Below, one piece after another: positions 22,195 to 32,298 of a stretch of DNA of 64,000 nt. Each line of letters begins with the position of its first letter. Positions within the stretch are counted from its first letter, which is position 1. Both the position numbers and the translations under genes were made by a program. The notes beneath the pieces were generated by a model. It saw only the letters and a list, made by a program, of their open reading frames with translations, was not told where the DNA came from and did not search any database. This stretch comes from Selaginella moellendorffii (lineage: Eukaryota; Streptophyta; Lycopodiopsida; Selaginellales; Selaginellaceae), in assembly GCF_000143415.4 (NCBI RefSeq), contig NW_003314261.1, positions 558,001 through 622,000 on the forward strand. Direction: 5' to 3'.

Positions 22195-24339
22195 ATGGCT
22201 ACAGCGCCATTGCTTTGCTGCGCGCCTAGCGCTCGGCTCGACCTCTCCGGCAAGCGCGTTGTGGTAAGCATTGCTTCATATGGATTCACATTCCTTCGCC
22301 TCTCACAGGTGGTTGGATTGGGTTCCTCCGGCAGGGCTGCGATTAGGCTTGCCCTGCTTCGTGGAGCCAGTGTCATTGCTGTGGACAAGAATGACAAGCT
22401 TGCGCCTCTCAAGGTAAAGTGGAGTTTTGTTTTCTCGTGCTAGAACTTTTTTTCTTTCAAGGAAGATCCTGCATTCCATGGCTATGAAATGGATCGGGTC
22501 AGCACCGAGCTCGGTCCTCATCAACTGGAAACGTTTCTCAGTGCTTCCAGAATTGTTGTCTCGCCAGGAGTTCCACTTAGCGAGCCCATTCTCGCCTATG
22601 CCATGGACTCGGTAAGTTCGTTTTTGAGTATCAACGGAGCTCCTAGAATTTATTTTATTTTCCAGGGCATTCCAACGATATCGGAGCTCGGATTTGCTGC
22701 TGAAGCGTTCCCGAAAGCTGTGAAAATTGCTGCTGTGACAGGCACCAACGGAAAATCTACGGTCACGACCTTTACTGGTCAGGTAAAGTTTGCTGTTGCT
22801 CGCTTTTTATCTCCTCTTGTCCATAGCACAGATTTCGTGGTGGAATAGATTTTGCAGCAAGCTGGAGTGCGGACTTTCGTAGGAGGAAATCTCGGGACAC
22901 CATTCTCTGATGCTGCGTGCGAGTGTTTTAAGTTCCCTTCCGACGATCCTCCTTACCAGGTAAGTGCTTGAAGTTTTTGGTATCGTTTCTTCATACGGTG
23001 GCTAACTCCAGGCAGCGGTTTTAGAAGTTAGCAGCTATCAACTGGAGCTTCCGGGATCTTTTTCCCCGTCTGTGAGTACCGCCCTTCCTTGCATTCTGAG
23101 TTTTTACTGTTTTGTGATGCGCAGGTTGGCGTGATTCTTAACTTGTCGCCCGACCACTTGGAGCGCCACAAGAGCATGGAAAACTATGGCGAGACAAAGT
23201 GCCGGCTGTTTGAGCGTATGGATTCCTCGAAGTTATCCATCATTCCTCATGGTAAGACTTTGGACATTGAAATCGATATAACTATGGTGTCTTTAATATT
23301 TTCCATGCTGACATGAGTTTTCCACAGCGGACGAGTTCCTGAGAAAGGTTGCATATAAGTATAACAGTGGCAGCACCAAAGCCTGGCTTGGAGCACTCCC
23401 TGGCGTTCAGGTGTTCCGGTTTTTTATTCCGTATTTCTCTTTGGATGTGCTGCTAAGTTGTGCTCATTTGTCTCCTCATTTCTCAGCTTGATAGCCAGGC
23501 AAGGCGAGCCGTCGTGGTGGTTCCAACAACGAAAGCTGAAGCCCGATTATATCTCAGTGGATTGAAAGCTGTTGGTTCCCACAATGCTCAGAATGCTGCC
23601 ACTGCTTCCTTGCTCTCTCTCGCGCTGGACGTTGGTGTCGACGAGCACAAACTGCAGGCAGCGATTGGACAACTCACACCTTTACCTCATCGGATGCAAA
23701 TTGGTATGCTTTCCATTTTTTTTCGTTTCTCATCGCTGGGGTCTTTGTTCTTCTAGTTGGACAAGACAAGAAAGGTGTTTTGTGGATCAACGACAGCAAG
23801 GCCACGAATGTGGATGCAGCTTACACGGGCATCAAAGGCCTCGCCGATCGAAAAGCTGTTATACTCCTCGGAGGTCTCGCGAAGGTAAGTTAAAAACTAC
23901 TTTAAAAATCATTTCTCTTGCTCGCAGGTGCTTGATGAGGATGGAAGCCTTGGATTCAAGAAACTAAGCGATCTCCTACAAAATCACAGGGCCATCGTCA
24001 CAGTAAGCTCGGGAAAACTGTGTCCATGCTACTCACATTTTCCCGTTGTAGTTCGGTGCATTTGGCGAACAGATCGAGAAAGAGTTGAAGGAAGCCAACG
24101 TTTCAATCCCATGCTTCCGTTCCCTGACCATGGAAGATGCTGTAGCTAGAGCTGAGAAACTCTCCAAACAAGGTATTCATTGCTGGAAGCACGCTTTCTT
24201 TATTCATCTCATCATCTTTACAGGAGATATAATTCTTCTCAGCCCAGCTTGTGCCAGTTTTGACGAGTTTCGCAACTTTCAGCATCGAGGGGAAGTGTTT
24301 GGACAGCTTGCAACTCGATACATAACATCGACGACGTAA
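22195..24339 (+). CDS. MURD: MurD, UDP-N-acetylmuramoyl-L-alanine:D-glutamate ligase (plastid peptidoglycan)
   Basis: Thirteen exons splice in phase to 492 aa: 22195..22263, 22309..22413, 22462..22611, 22666..22782, 22849..22959, 23012..23071, 23125..23251, 23328..23410, 23487..23703, 23757..23884, 23928..24002, 24052..24172 and 24224..24339. MurD adds D-glutamate to UDP-MurNAc-L-Ala using ATP. Seen are the N-terminal Rossmann motif GLGSSGRAA, the ATP-binding loop GTNGKST (about residues 134-140), the Mur-ligase motif [18 protein letters not shown], the C-terminal-domain motif NDSKATN and [10 protein letters not shown] near the end. Length fits bacterial MurD (about 440 aa) plus a short leader. 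Plants with Mur enzymes use them for a plastid wall needed in chloroplast division. The frame is open upstream to an ATG at 21913, so a longer leader is possible. Exon 5 has alternative acceptors 9 bp apart. Confidence 0.95.
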
Positions 24340-24520
24340 AGTTCAGTTGTTCTTCCTCACGGTACGTGCGATAGTCTGGCTTCTTGCAACTACTTGTGGT
24401 GCTTGTTTCCAGGATCACCAAGTGCATGTTTCTGGATCGCGAAGCTGGCTTTGATAAGCATTGGACAAATTTTCCCGAGGTAAGAATGCCATATCTTTGT
24501 GATTCTCTAATGATCTTCCA
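24340..24520 (+). other. MurD 3' flank and PPR 5' leader
   Basis: These 180 bp separate the MurD stop from the next gene on the same strand. An AG-flanked segment at about 24414-24480 (starting GATCACCAAGTG and ending before GTAAGA) looks like a possible non-coding exon. No other feature is supported. Confidence 0.35.
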
Positions 24521-26410
24521 TTGTTGCGATGTTTGGAAGTAGAAAACGTTGTCAAGATATGGGAGTTCGAGTCGTCATATCTTCGCTCTAGCAAAGCTCA
24601 TGGCCTAATGGCGATCAAGAACAAAGAAATCGAATCGTATGCCTCGCTGCTAAAGTCTTGCGGAGAGTCGAGAGATTTAGCCGAGGGAAAGAGCGTGGTT
24701 GTATGCATTGCCAAGAGCAAGTATAGGAGGAATCTTTATCTCGCCAATCTCACCATTGAGATGTATGGCAAGTGTGGATGCCTGGAGCGCGCACAACACG
24801 TCTTTGACGCCTTGGTAGCTCCAAATTCCCACTCCTGGAATATTCTCCTCACGGCATATGCCCAAAATGGGCATATCCACGAGGCGATGCTTTTGTTCGA
24901 GAGAATGGCAGTGAGAGATGCTGTGTCCTGGACAGTGATGCTCAAAACGCTGGCCCAGCACGGCCGGATCGAGCTAGCCATGCTACTCTTCCAAAAGATT
25001 CCACGCAAGGATCAAGTCGCGTGGAATGTTCTCCTCTCGGCTCTTTGCGATTCTTCGAATCCACTCCAGGCTGTGGACTTCTTCGAGAAGATGCCCGAGA
25101 AGGATTCTGTGTCGTGGAACACGATGATCACGCTCTATGCCCGCGCTGGAGAGATCAATCAGGCAATAGATATGTTCAAAGGAACTCCATTTCGTGACAC
25201 CGTATCGTGGAATATTGTCATAGAATCTCTGGCTCACCATGGAATGATCGCCCAAGCATTCGAAATGTTCCAAAAGATGCCAAATCCAAACGTTATCACC
25301 TGGACCATCCTCGTAACGGCATATGCCCAGCTTGGGAATATGCAACAGGCACATTCCCTGTTCGAGAAGATGCCGAGCCCCAACGTGGTGACGTGGACGG
25401 TCATGGTCCTGGGATATTCTCGTTTTGGGAATCTTTCCAAGGCAAGGGCAATGTTCGACCAGATGCCGCAACGAAACGTCATCGTCTGGAACATCTTGGT
25501 GACGGCATATGCCAATAGAGGGCATATTCGCGAGGCGGAGATTCTATTCCAGAAAATGCCCGAGAAGAACGTGGTGTCGTGGACGGCTATGATCGCAGCT
25601 CATGCCCGGAATGGCGCGGCAATGGACGCCATCCGGATGTTCAAGCTCATGGATCTAGAGGGCTTACAACCAGACAAGGCAACGTTTCTCACAGTTCTCG
25701 ATCGATCCATCGTCTACAGCGATCTTGGATTGGGGAAATTGGTCCACTCCACATTCGCGAATCTAGGGCTCGAGCAAGACGCTGGAATCGGCAATGCGCT
25801 GGTGGAGATGTACGGAAAATGGGGCAGCGTGGAGGAGGCCAGGTGTGCGTTTGAGAGCACAGTCACGCCGGATACCGCCACGTGGAACTCGCTGATTGGC
25901 GCGTGCGCACAGAGTGGGCATGCTACGGAGGCGCGCGAGCTCTACCGGCTTATGACATTGGAGGGAATCCCGCCCAATGGGCTGACGTTCATGGCCGTCC
26001 TCTCGACGTTTAGCCGCGTTGGTCTCCTCGACCAAGCGCGTGATCAATTCGTGTCGATTCACAGCGATTTCGATCAGATTCCACTTCTAGAACACTACCA
26101 GTGTATGATCGATCTCCTGGGTCGATCCGGATGGCTCAATTTCGCGGCGCAGCTCGTCGATTCCATGCCCTTCGAGGCCGATTTCGTGACGTGCATGGCG
26201 CTGCTCTTCGCGTGCCGGGTTCACGTGGATGTCACACGTGGCAGGGACGTGGCGGAGAGGGCCTTCCAGCTGGACCCGGAGAATCCCATGCCGTACGTCG
26301 TGCTGTCCAGTATATACTCTGAGTACGGCGTCAGGAGGGCCGTCCGATCGTTTCGTGAGAGGTGCAGCGGTCCACGTCCGCATTCCAAACGGCCATTGGT
26401 GGCACGTTAA
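24521..26410 (+). CDS. Intronless PPR protein with many short (S-type) repeats, up to 629 aa
   Basis: One uninterrupted frame carries tandem PPR motifs, many of the short 31-residue S type, in a regular array (VVTWTVMVLGYSRFGNLSKA, VVSWTAMIAAHARNGAAMDA, DSVSWNTMITLYARAGEINQ). A tail resembling the E region follows (EHYQCMIDLLGRSGWLNFAA; LDPENPMPYVVLSSIYSEYG). There is no DYW domain. The long run of S-type repeats is typical of lycophyte PPR genes. The first ATG gives 629 aa. A second in-frame ATG at 24608 (MAIKNKEIESYASLLKSCG) fits the usual N-terminal motif and may be the real start. The role is inferred: organelle RNA binding. Confidence 0.9.
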   Translation: MLRCLEVENVVKIWEFESSYLRSSKAHGLMAIKNKEIESYASLLKSCGESRDLAEGKSVVVCIAKSKYRRNLYLANLTIEMYGKCGCLERAQHVFDALVAPNSHSWNILLTAYAQNGHIHEAMLLFERMAVRDAVSWTVMLKTLAQHGRIELAMLLFQKIPRKDQVAWNVLLSALCDSSNPLQAVDFFEKMPEKDSVSWNTMITLYARAGEINQAIDMFKGTPFRDTVSWNIVIESLAHHGMIAQAFEMFQKMPNPNVITWTILVTAYAQLGNMQQAHSLFEKMPSPNVVTWTVMVLGYSRFGNLSKARAMFDQMPQRNVIVWNILVTAYANRGHIREAEILFQKMPEKNVVSWTAMIAAHARNGAAMDAIRMFKLMDLEGLQPDKATFLTVLDRSIVYSDLGLGKLVHSTFANLGLEQDAGIGNALVEMYGKWGSVEEARCAFESTVTPDTATWNSLIGACAQSGHATEARELYRLMTLEGIPPNGLTFMAVLSTFSRVGLLDQARDQFVSIHSDFDQIPLLEHYQCMIDLLGRSGWLNFAAQLVDSMPFEADFVTCMALLFACRVHVDVTRGRDVAERAFQLDPENPMPYVVLSSIYSEYGVRRAVRSFRERCSGPRPHSKRPLVAR

Positions 26411-26537
26411 CGGTAGCAGACACGTCACGCCCGCCACGCGGCCGTCCGAAAGTTCTCTGCTCCGTACACGTGTCAGGCAGCGACGGTGCCTCGACATTCC
26501 CGCTCGGACACAATCGACGGCTGGGAAAAAAGCCAGG

Positions 26538-28636
26538 CTTTCTACTACGCGTTGCTTTCTCGTGGGGTAAGGTCCACCCTAGGCCTTTACACTGTTCTCT
26601 CATTCCATTCTCATTTTCTCTTTCTCCCTTACCCGGGACGCCGCCTATTCCCGATCGATCGAGCGATGGCGCAAGCAAGCAATGCAGCGATTGCTAGCCG
26701 TTTCTCGAGCTCTAGATAGGAGAAATCTATCCATTCTTCCATCGTCCATTGTCGCGTAGCACAGCTAGAGCGCTGCGTCACAGGGTTTAGGCGCTCCTTG
26801 CTCGCCAAGCAAACGGGAAAGGCAAATTGATCCAGCGCGCAATCGCAAGCGTCGGGAGCGTTTAAATGCTCGTTGCCGGCGGTATTCCAGGCCTCGATCG
26901 ACAAACCCCATCGTCATTCATCGGTTTTTTGGGAGAAATATCGATCCAGAAGGTATTCCATGCATCCTCTCTCTAGATCTTGTGACATCAATGCGCCGCT
27001 GTTCATCGTCTAGGTCTCTTCGGGCGAGGATTTCTCTGCGATTTCTCCCCCACGCTGTGGTTTGACATCGAAATATTTGTTTATGTGCTACAGGAGGGCG
27101 CCTTGATCCATCCGGACGCCTCTCTCTGTTGCTGATGGAATAGATTCTCAGATCGATCGATCGATACCAATCATCGCCAGGGTCGTTGCCAGGAATTGGA
27201 GAAAGGTTTACTTTAGAACAGGAAGGTAGGCCTACAGGAATTTAGAACAGGGAAGGAAGTAGACAAAGAAAAAGAAGAAATGGGTAACCAGAGCAGCCGG
27301 TCACTCTCGCCAGGAGAAAGTTTGAGCAGCATAGATCTCAGCGAGTACGAGAGAGTATGTGCCATGGATCCAGACGTGAGAAAATTTGGGGATGGGCTCA
27401 AGGAACGAACAGAAAGGGTGCTCCAGAGCATGGCGGCCGGGGTGGACGAGAGGGGACTTTCATTCCAGTCGTTAAAGGATGTGACCACCAGCTTTTTAGA
27501 GCTCGACCAGGAGGTTGTGAACGTAATTCTCAACTACAAGAAGGACGTGTGGGCAAGCGACTCGCTGTTTGAGCTGGTCAAGGACTACTTCGACAACAGC
27601 ATGGCTACGCTAGACTTTTGCGAGGAGCTAAACAAGTGTATCAAACAGGCCAGGGAGAACCAGATGTCGATCCAGGTAGCGATCAACATGATGCCCAGCG
27701 AAGGAGATCCAAACGAGGAGCAGTGCCAGGCAATTCTCAAAGAGCTCAACCAGTACGTGGACGCCGGCAACCCCTTCACGGACGAGTTCATGGAGAAGTT
27801 CCAGACCGTCTACCAGAAGCAGATGGAGCTGCAGAGAAAGCTTCAGGCGAAGAAGAAGTCGCTGGACAGGAAGCTGCGGTATGTCCGCGGCTGGACGAAG
27901 GTGTCGACGATCATCTACGCTGCGACTTGCGCGGCGCTGGTGATCTGTGCGGTGGTGGCGGCGGTGATGACAGTCCCAGCGATCGTAGGGGCGGTGGCAG
28001 CGGTATCGTCGATGCCACTCGAGACCCTGGGAAGATGGATCAAGTCCTTCCTCACCAAGTACGAGAAGGAGCTCCAGGCACGCCGGGATCTGATGAGAGA
28101 AGCGAACTTCAAGACGTTTGTGACGATCAAGGAGATGGACACGATACGAGCGCTCATCAACAGCCTCAGGAACTCCATGGAATCGATCGTCCACTGCATA
28201 CAGTTTGGGCAGAGGCACGCGGACGGCTTTGGCATGCATCTGGTGGTGGAGCAGCTCAAGAGCCGGCAGAGCGCATTCATTCGGGATCTGGACGAACTGG
28301 AGGAGCACGTCGATCGCTGCAGCAGGGACATCCGGAGGGCCAGACTGGTGGTTCTTCGCCGGATCGTCAAGAAGAGATCCAAGAGCTTGTGAGAATTGGT
28401 GGACAGCTCTCGCGGCTCGCCAGGATGATCGTTTGAAGTAGCTTCTCCATCCTCATCTGTGCTCCAAAGTTTCGAGAAAACAAAAAAACATTGATTCATT
28501 GTAAATAATAGTTAGGTCAATAAATTTTCAATGGTCAGCCCTAAGCCAATGATAAAAGGGTCAACAAATGGTCAACAGCTTTAAATGCGGAGGATCGCTG
28601 GCCACCGCCATTGCAGCACAGGCAGCGCTGGCATAG
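26538..28636. repeat. Right arm of the about 2 kb inverted duplication (partner 8117-10138)
   Basis: This is the reverse complement of 8117-10138. It includes the UPF0496 upstream block, a complete UPF0496 gene and a final 40-50 bp matching codons near the start of the intronless PPR gene, where homology stops at about 28634. Because the PPR gene is whole only in the left arm, the left arm is likely the source and this arm the derivative. Confidence 0.85.
27280..28392 (+). CDS. UPF0496 (DUF677, AT14A-like) protein, copy 2
   Basis: This is an intronless gene of 370 aa, nearly identical to copy 1. The MGNQSS start fits myristoylation; coiled-coil regions and the central hydrophobic stretch (ALVICAVVAAVMTVPAIVGA) are preserved. 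Few amino-acid changes are visible over the shared part (for example CAMDPDVRKF versus CAKDPDVRKF). The C-terminus here is KKRSKSL followed by TGA. This shorter tail may be ancestral, because copy 1 has lost a few bases and runs into a different frame. Upstream sequence is shared with copy 1, so expression may be similar. Confidence 0.88.
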   Translation: MGNQSSRSLSPGESLSSIDLSEYERVCAMDPDVRKFGDGLKERTERVLQSMAAGVDERGLSFQSLKDVTTSFLELDQEVVNVILNYKKDVWASDSLFELVKDYFDNSMATLDFCEELNKCIKQARENQMSIQVAINMMPSEGDPNEEQCQAILKELNQYVDAGNPFTDEFMEKFQTVYQKQMELQRKLQAKKKSLDRKLRYVRGWTKVSTIIYAATCAALVICAVVAAVMTVPAIVGAVAAVSSMPLETLGRWIKSFLTKYEKELQARRDLMREANFKTFVTIKEMDTIRALINSLRNSMESIVHCIQFGQRHADGFGMHLVVEQLKSRQSAFIRDLDELEEHVDRCSRDIRRARLVVLRRIVKKRSKSL

Positions 28637-29340
28637 TAGAGGGATTTTATGTTTCTAGATGGGAACCACAAGATCTAAAACAGGTCATAGAAAATTAATA
28701 TTCTAGGGAAGAGGTACAAAATGAAATTAATTAATGTTTTAAAATAGAGTTTTCCAACAATAAAAAATTCTAATATATATTAAATCCCTTTGTAGTTTTT
28801 AAAAGAAATATATTAAAATAATTAATTTTAATTAATTTTCTTTAAAATTATAAAAAACTAGAAGAGAAACTTATTGAGCAAATGTAACATTATCCAAGAT
28901 AAGCCATCTCCCCTTAATAATAAAATGTTTATAAATTATACCATAAATATAAAATACTCAGAATTAGTACAAATACTTTATTAAATGAAAGTACTTTAAA
29001 ATATAATGTATTTATTTTTTGGAAGAACAACAGTTTTATAATATGATTAGTATAGAAAATAGTTTTTTTTAACAGAAGGACTTGGTTCATAGAAATATAA
29101 AATATCTATAAAAATAGCATGAGAATTAAATTAATCAGGGAAGAGGGTGTACTAATATAATGATTATTAGAAACAAAGTGAATACAAGAATAAAAAATTT
29201 TACAATATATATTTATTAAATGGATATTATTTATGTTCAATTCTCCAGAGAAACCAAGGGTATATAGTTTTCAGAAAAACAGTAGTTTTAAAGTCCATTC
29301 ATTTAGATCAAATGTGAGAATTTCACCTAATCAATTTCAT
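28637..29340. other. AT-rich spacer, no gene seen
   Basis: Composition falls to strongly AT-rich directly after the duplication breakpoint. No open frame, RNA or repeat of note was recognised. Confidence 0.55.
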
Positions 29341-29389
29341 CAGATTTTCCCTTACAGTACTATGTACACCAAACTTGAATCGACAATGA

Positions 29390-31690
29390 CTATATCAAGC
29401 ATTGCATGAACTGGTCGACCTTGACATTTTCATTGTATCCACACTTCCAAAACAGGTCCCTCAGCCTTCGGATGGCAACCACGGGACCAGCCCGCTTGCA
29501 TTTGTCTATAACCTCCTCCTGAAACTCGGATTCCAGAGAAAAACACCTTGTCTTTCTGTCAGCCGCCTCAGTGGGGCTAACAGCTCGCCCGTCTTGCCTT
29601 GTAGCGCGAGAAACACCACCACGTAAAAAAGACACTCCAAGTCACTTGACAAGCAGCACTTCCCATTAAGAAGCGTCTGAACTGCTGTGAAGGCAAGAGT
29701 GCCCACTGCTTTACCTGGCAAACCACCCGTGACCGCAGAGCCAAAGTCGACCAAGTAGGGATGAATACCACCATGTCGATCAGTCCCAAACACGATGTTA
29801 CCGATCGAAACGTCTCCATGAACAACACCCTCGCGGGAGAAACGGCCCAGTGTCATAGCAACCCCTCTAGCCAGGCTCAGGATTGCTTCAGCTTGCATGT
29901 CCAGCGTTATCTGCTGACAGTATCTCGTTACCAAGTAGCAATCCCCGTTTTGTAGCTTGCCACTGTAAAGAATAGGCAGCACACCGGCAACCTTCTTCTC
30001 AGTAAGCATGCCAAGAACGAAAAGCTCATCGTCCATACCCGGGCAGATCTTCACTGCAACGTCTGTCAAACTCTGTCCCTGTACCAGATTTGCCTTATAA
30101 ACAAGGCAACCTCGATCTGAAGGAGAGGCATGCTTACGACCTTTGAGCGGATCATTGACAAGCACGGATAGCGACGCAGCTCGGCTGAGATAAGAAGCTC
30201 CCAATCTTTCCTCCTGTTTGTTCACGAAAGGAGAAAAACAAAGAGAAGAAGAAAATAAAAAAGGCACATCACTCTCTTCTCCAGTTGTCGACGCGATTTG
30301 CTCGTCGCTACACAATCCCAATTTGGTGGAGTTTGATCGGAACTGGACACCTAAGAACATGACACGCAACTTAACATCCTTTTGGCAAAGTCTCTATCGA
30401 ATCGAACCTTGAAAGTGCGATGTCTACAATTGATTCATTTCCTTGCCAAGTGCCTGTTTTCTTCCTTCCTGGAACAAAGGTGGATTGGAAAAAAAACAAA
30501 CACTCCAAGAAAGAACATTCGACTATAGCGCACTAACCTGGCTGCGTGTTCTTGCCTCCGATTCTCAAACCAATCCAAAACGCGTTTCCTTGGGACGTGA
30601 GTCAGCTCAACGATGTTTTGGATCAAAGCACCCTGCTCGAAAACCACGAGTTTAGTTAGAAAAAACACCGAAAGATTTGATCGAAAACTCACAGTCGGCC
30701 TCTTCGTACGTTGGAACACCTTCTCAAAAGTTTCCAAGTGTTCTTTCCGGATTCTCTTCTTCCCGTACCACGCCTTTGGACCTGTTCCTTGAGTATCACC
30801 CGGCAAGCCTATCCTTTCTACACGAGGAGAGTCGTTTTCCTCTTTGCCAGCTTCGCTATCTTGTTCTTGAGTGCCTGTTTGATCTTCGGGCTTGTCTTCT
30901 TCCTCGTCCGATTCCTTGTCGGATATCGAGTCAATCAGTTCGATGAGCTCCGGTGGAGGATCGCGTAGAAAGGTAAGAGCAGTCTGAGGCCAAATCCCTC
31001 CTCGAGACCCCAAGGATATCGTTGTGTAAATGTAAACTGATTCTTCTCGTCGGCCATATCCAGCTTCTGAACCTGGATTTCCCGTCTACAGAGCAACACC
31101 GCATACGCAAACTTCCTGCTCGATTGGGCCCTCTTTATAGCATTTAGCCTTGCTGTGGTTTCTCCCAAACATTCCGTGTATACTTCGGCTAACTCGTCCT
31201 TGAGCTCCATAACAAAAGCCACCAGCGACCACGATAGAGCGGCCGTGTCCGCAGTGCGAAAAGAGTAGTCCGGTTTATCTGAAGAACCGGGAATATCAGA
31301 CCTGCTCGTGTCCTGCGCTATGCAGCCCATCCGATAACTTGCATTTTCTACACGGCTTCCCTGCTCCAAGATGCGAATGATCCTACCAATTGCCAGCTGA
31401 ACTTCCCTTATCATCCATCTCTTTGTCGCGAGTCCGAGCCTCTTCCAAAGCGAGATCGATCAGACTTTTCTGTCCAACTTGTTCAAGAAGATAAGTTATT
31501 GCTGCCCCCAGTTGCGGTGCGTCTGTAAACTAACTTGTGATCTCCGAGGAGCATGAAAAGTTGTAGTCGTCGCTTTCTATTACTTGTCTACCGATGCCAA
31601 CATACGACGTCGTAGTCTTCTGGCGCTTGGCAAAAGCCTTTTCTGTGGCCGCCTCAACCATGCGCTCGATCTCTATAAAAGCACAGAGAG
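29390..31690 (-). pseudogene. Broken kinase-like gene carrying an inserted homeodomain gene fragment
   Basis: On the minus strand this is an inverted copy of the intact gene at 32299-34264, lacking its first exon. It has an in-frame TAG at 31530-31532, a deletion of about 64 bp after MDDK, replacement of about 35 codons by an insert (about 30158-30976), and a 7-bp deletion near 29585 that shifts the frame after ALQGKT. The kinase motifs HGDVSIGN and VDFGSA are still readable. The many lesions argue for a pseudogene, although a chimeric transcript cannot be excluded. Confidence 0.8.
30158..30976 (-). pseudogene. Inserted OCP3-like homeodomain gene fragment
   Basis: On the minus strand, an acidic stretch (SDKESDEEEDKPEDQTGTQE) is followed by a homeodomain split by an intron. 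Helix 1 lies in KKRIRKEHLETFEKVF; after a GTGAGT...AG intron the recognition helix is VPRKRVLDWFENRRQE. The pattern, including TKRPT before the intron, resembles plant OCP3-type homeodomain proteins, which repress defence genes. A second GT...AG intron precedes a short tail ending LARK and a stop. The intron is intact, so the fragment came from genomic DNA. The N-terminal part of OCP3 is missing. Confidence 0.65.
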
Positions 31691-32298
31691 ATGAGTGAAA
31701 ATATCATTTTCCAAAACCGATTTTTCACTGGACATAATAGCTACGTGATTAATTTTATCCGATATGGATATTGTTGACAAGAACATAGGTTATGCCATTC
31801 TCCAAACAGACTATGTCTCCAACCAGAAGATGTTTCCAGGAAAACAAACGAGCTTATATTGTTGGGCTGAACGTCATGTCTCAATTTTGTATGTGTTGGG
31901 ATTGTTGGGTACAAACTCCATCCACTTGACCTGTAAATGTTCTGCAAAAAACACCTCCATCACATATCTAATTCTTCTCTCGATTCTCATGAAGGAAATT
32001 CATGAGAAACCACATCCAAAACCAAATAGAAGTTGTTCCAAATGTTCGACACAATGCATGCTTTGATATACAAGTCCAGTAACAGGTCAGACCTTAGCAA
32101 AGTGCCTTGGTCAAGTGTACAAGATGTATAGGATTGTAATCAACATGTCTCTTGTATGAGATTTGCTCTCCTTGATAACAGAAGCCATTGTTAAGACCCC
32201 GGCAAAGACAATGAGTTTCTCCGATTCCAGGCCATCCACAGAGCTATATTCTTGGGATATTTTATTGGGCCATATATATATATAGTTTAGGGTTTTCC
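31691..32298. other. Spacer between the two kinase-like copies
   Basis: No gene is supported here. The right end holds an alternating TATATATATATA run at 32272-32284, a candidate TATA box for the intact kinase-like gene. Confidence 0.5.
32272..32284 (+). promoter_or_regulatory. Candidate TATA box of the kinase-like gene
   Basis: A 12-13 bp TA run lies only 15 bp before the ATG at 32299. With plant TATA-to-start spacing of about 30 bp, transcription would begin at or after that ATG, which would favour the next in-frame ATG at 32452 as the translation start. Confidence 0.4.

Noticed and set aside
24983-25525. 180-codon minus-strand frame inside the PPR gene
   Set aside because: Its repetitive look mirrors the PPR repeat period on the other strand.
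28456-28480. Frame overlapping the UPF0496 copy 2 3' end (27915-28499 minus)
   Set aside because: It is antisense to the coding sequence and without similarity.
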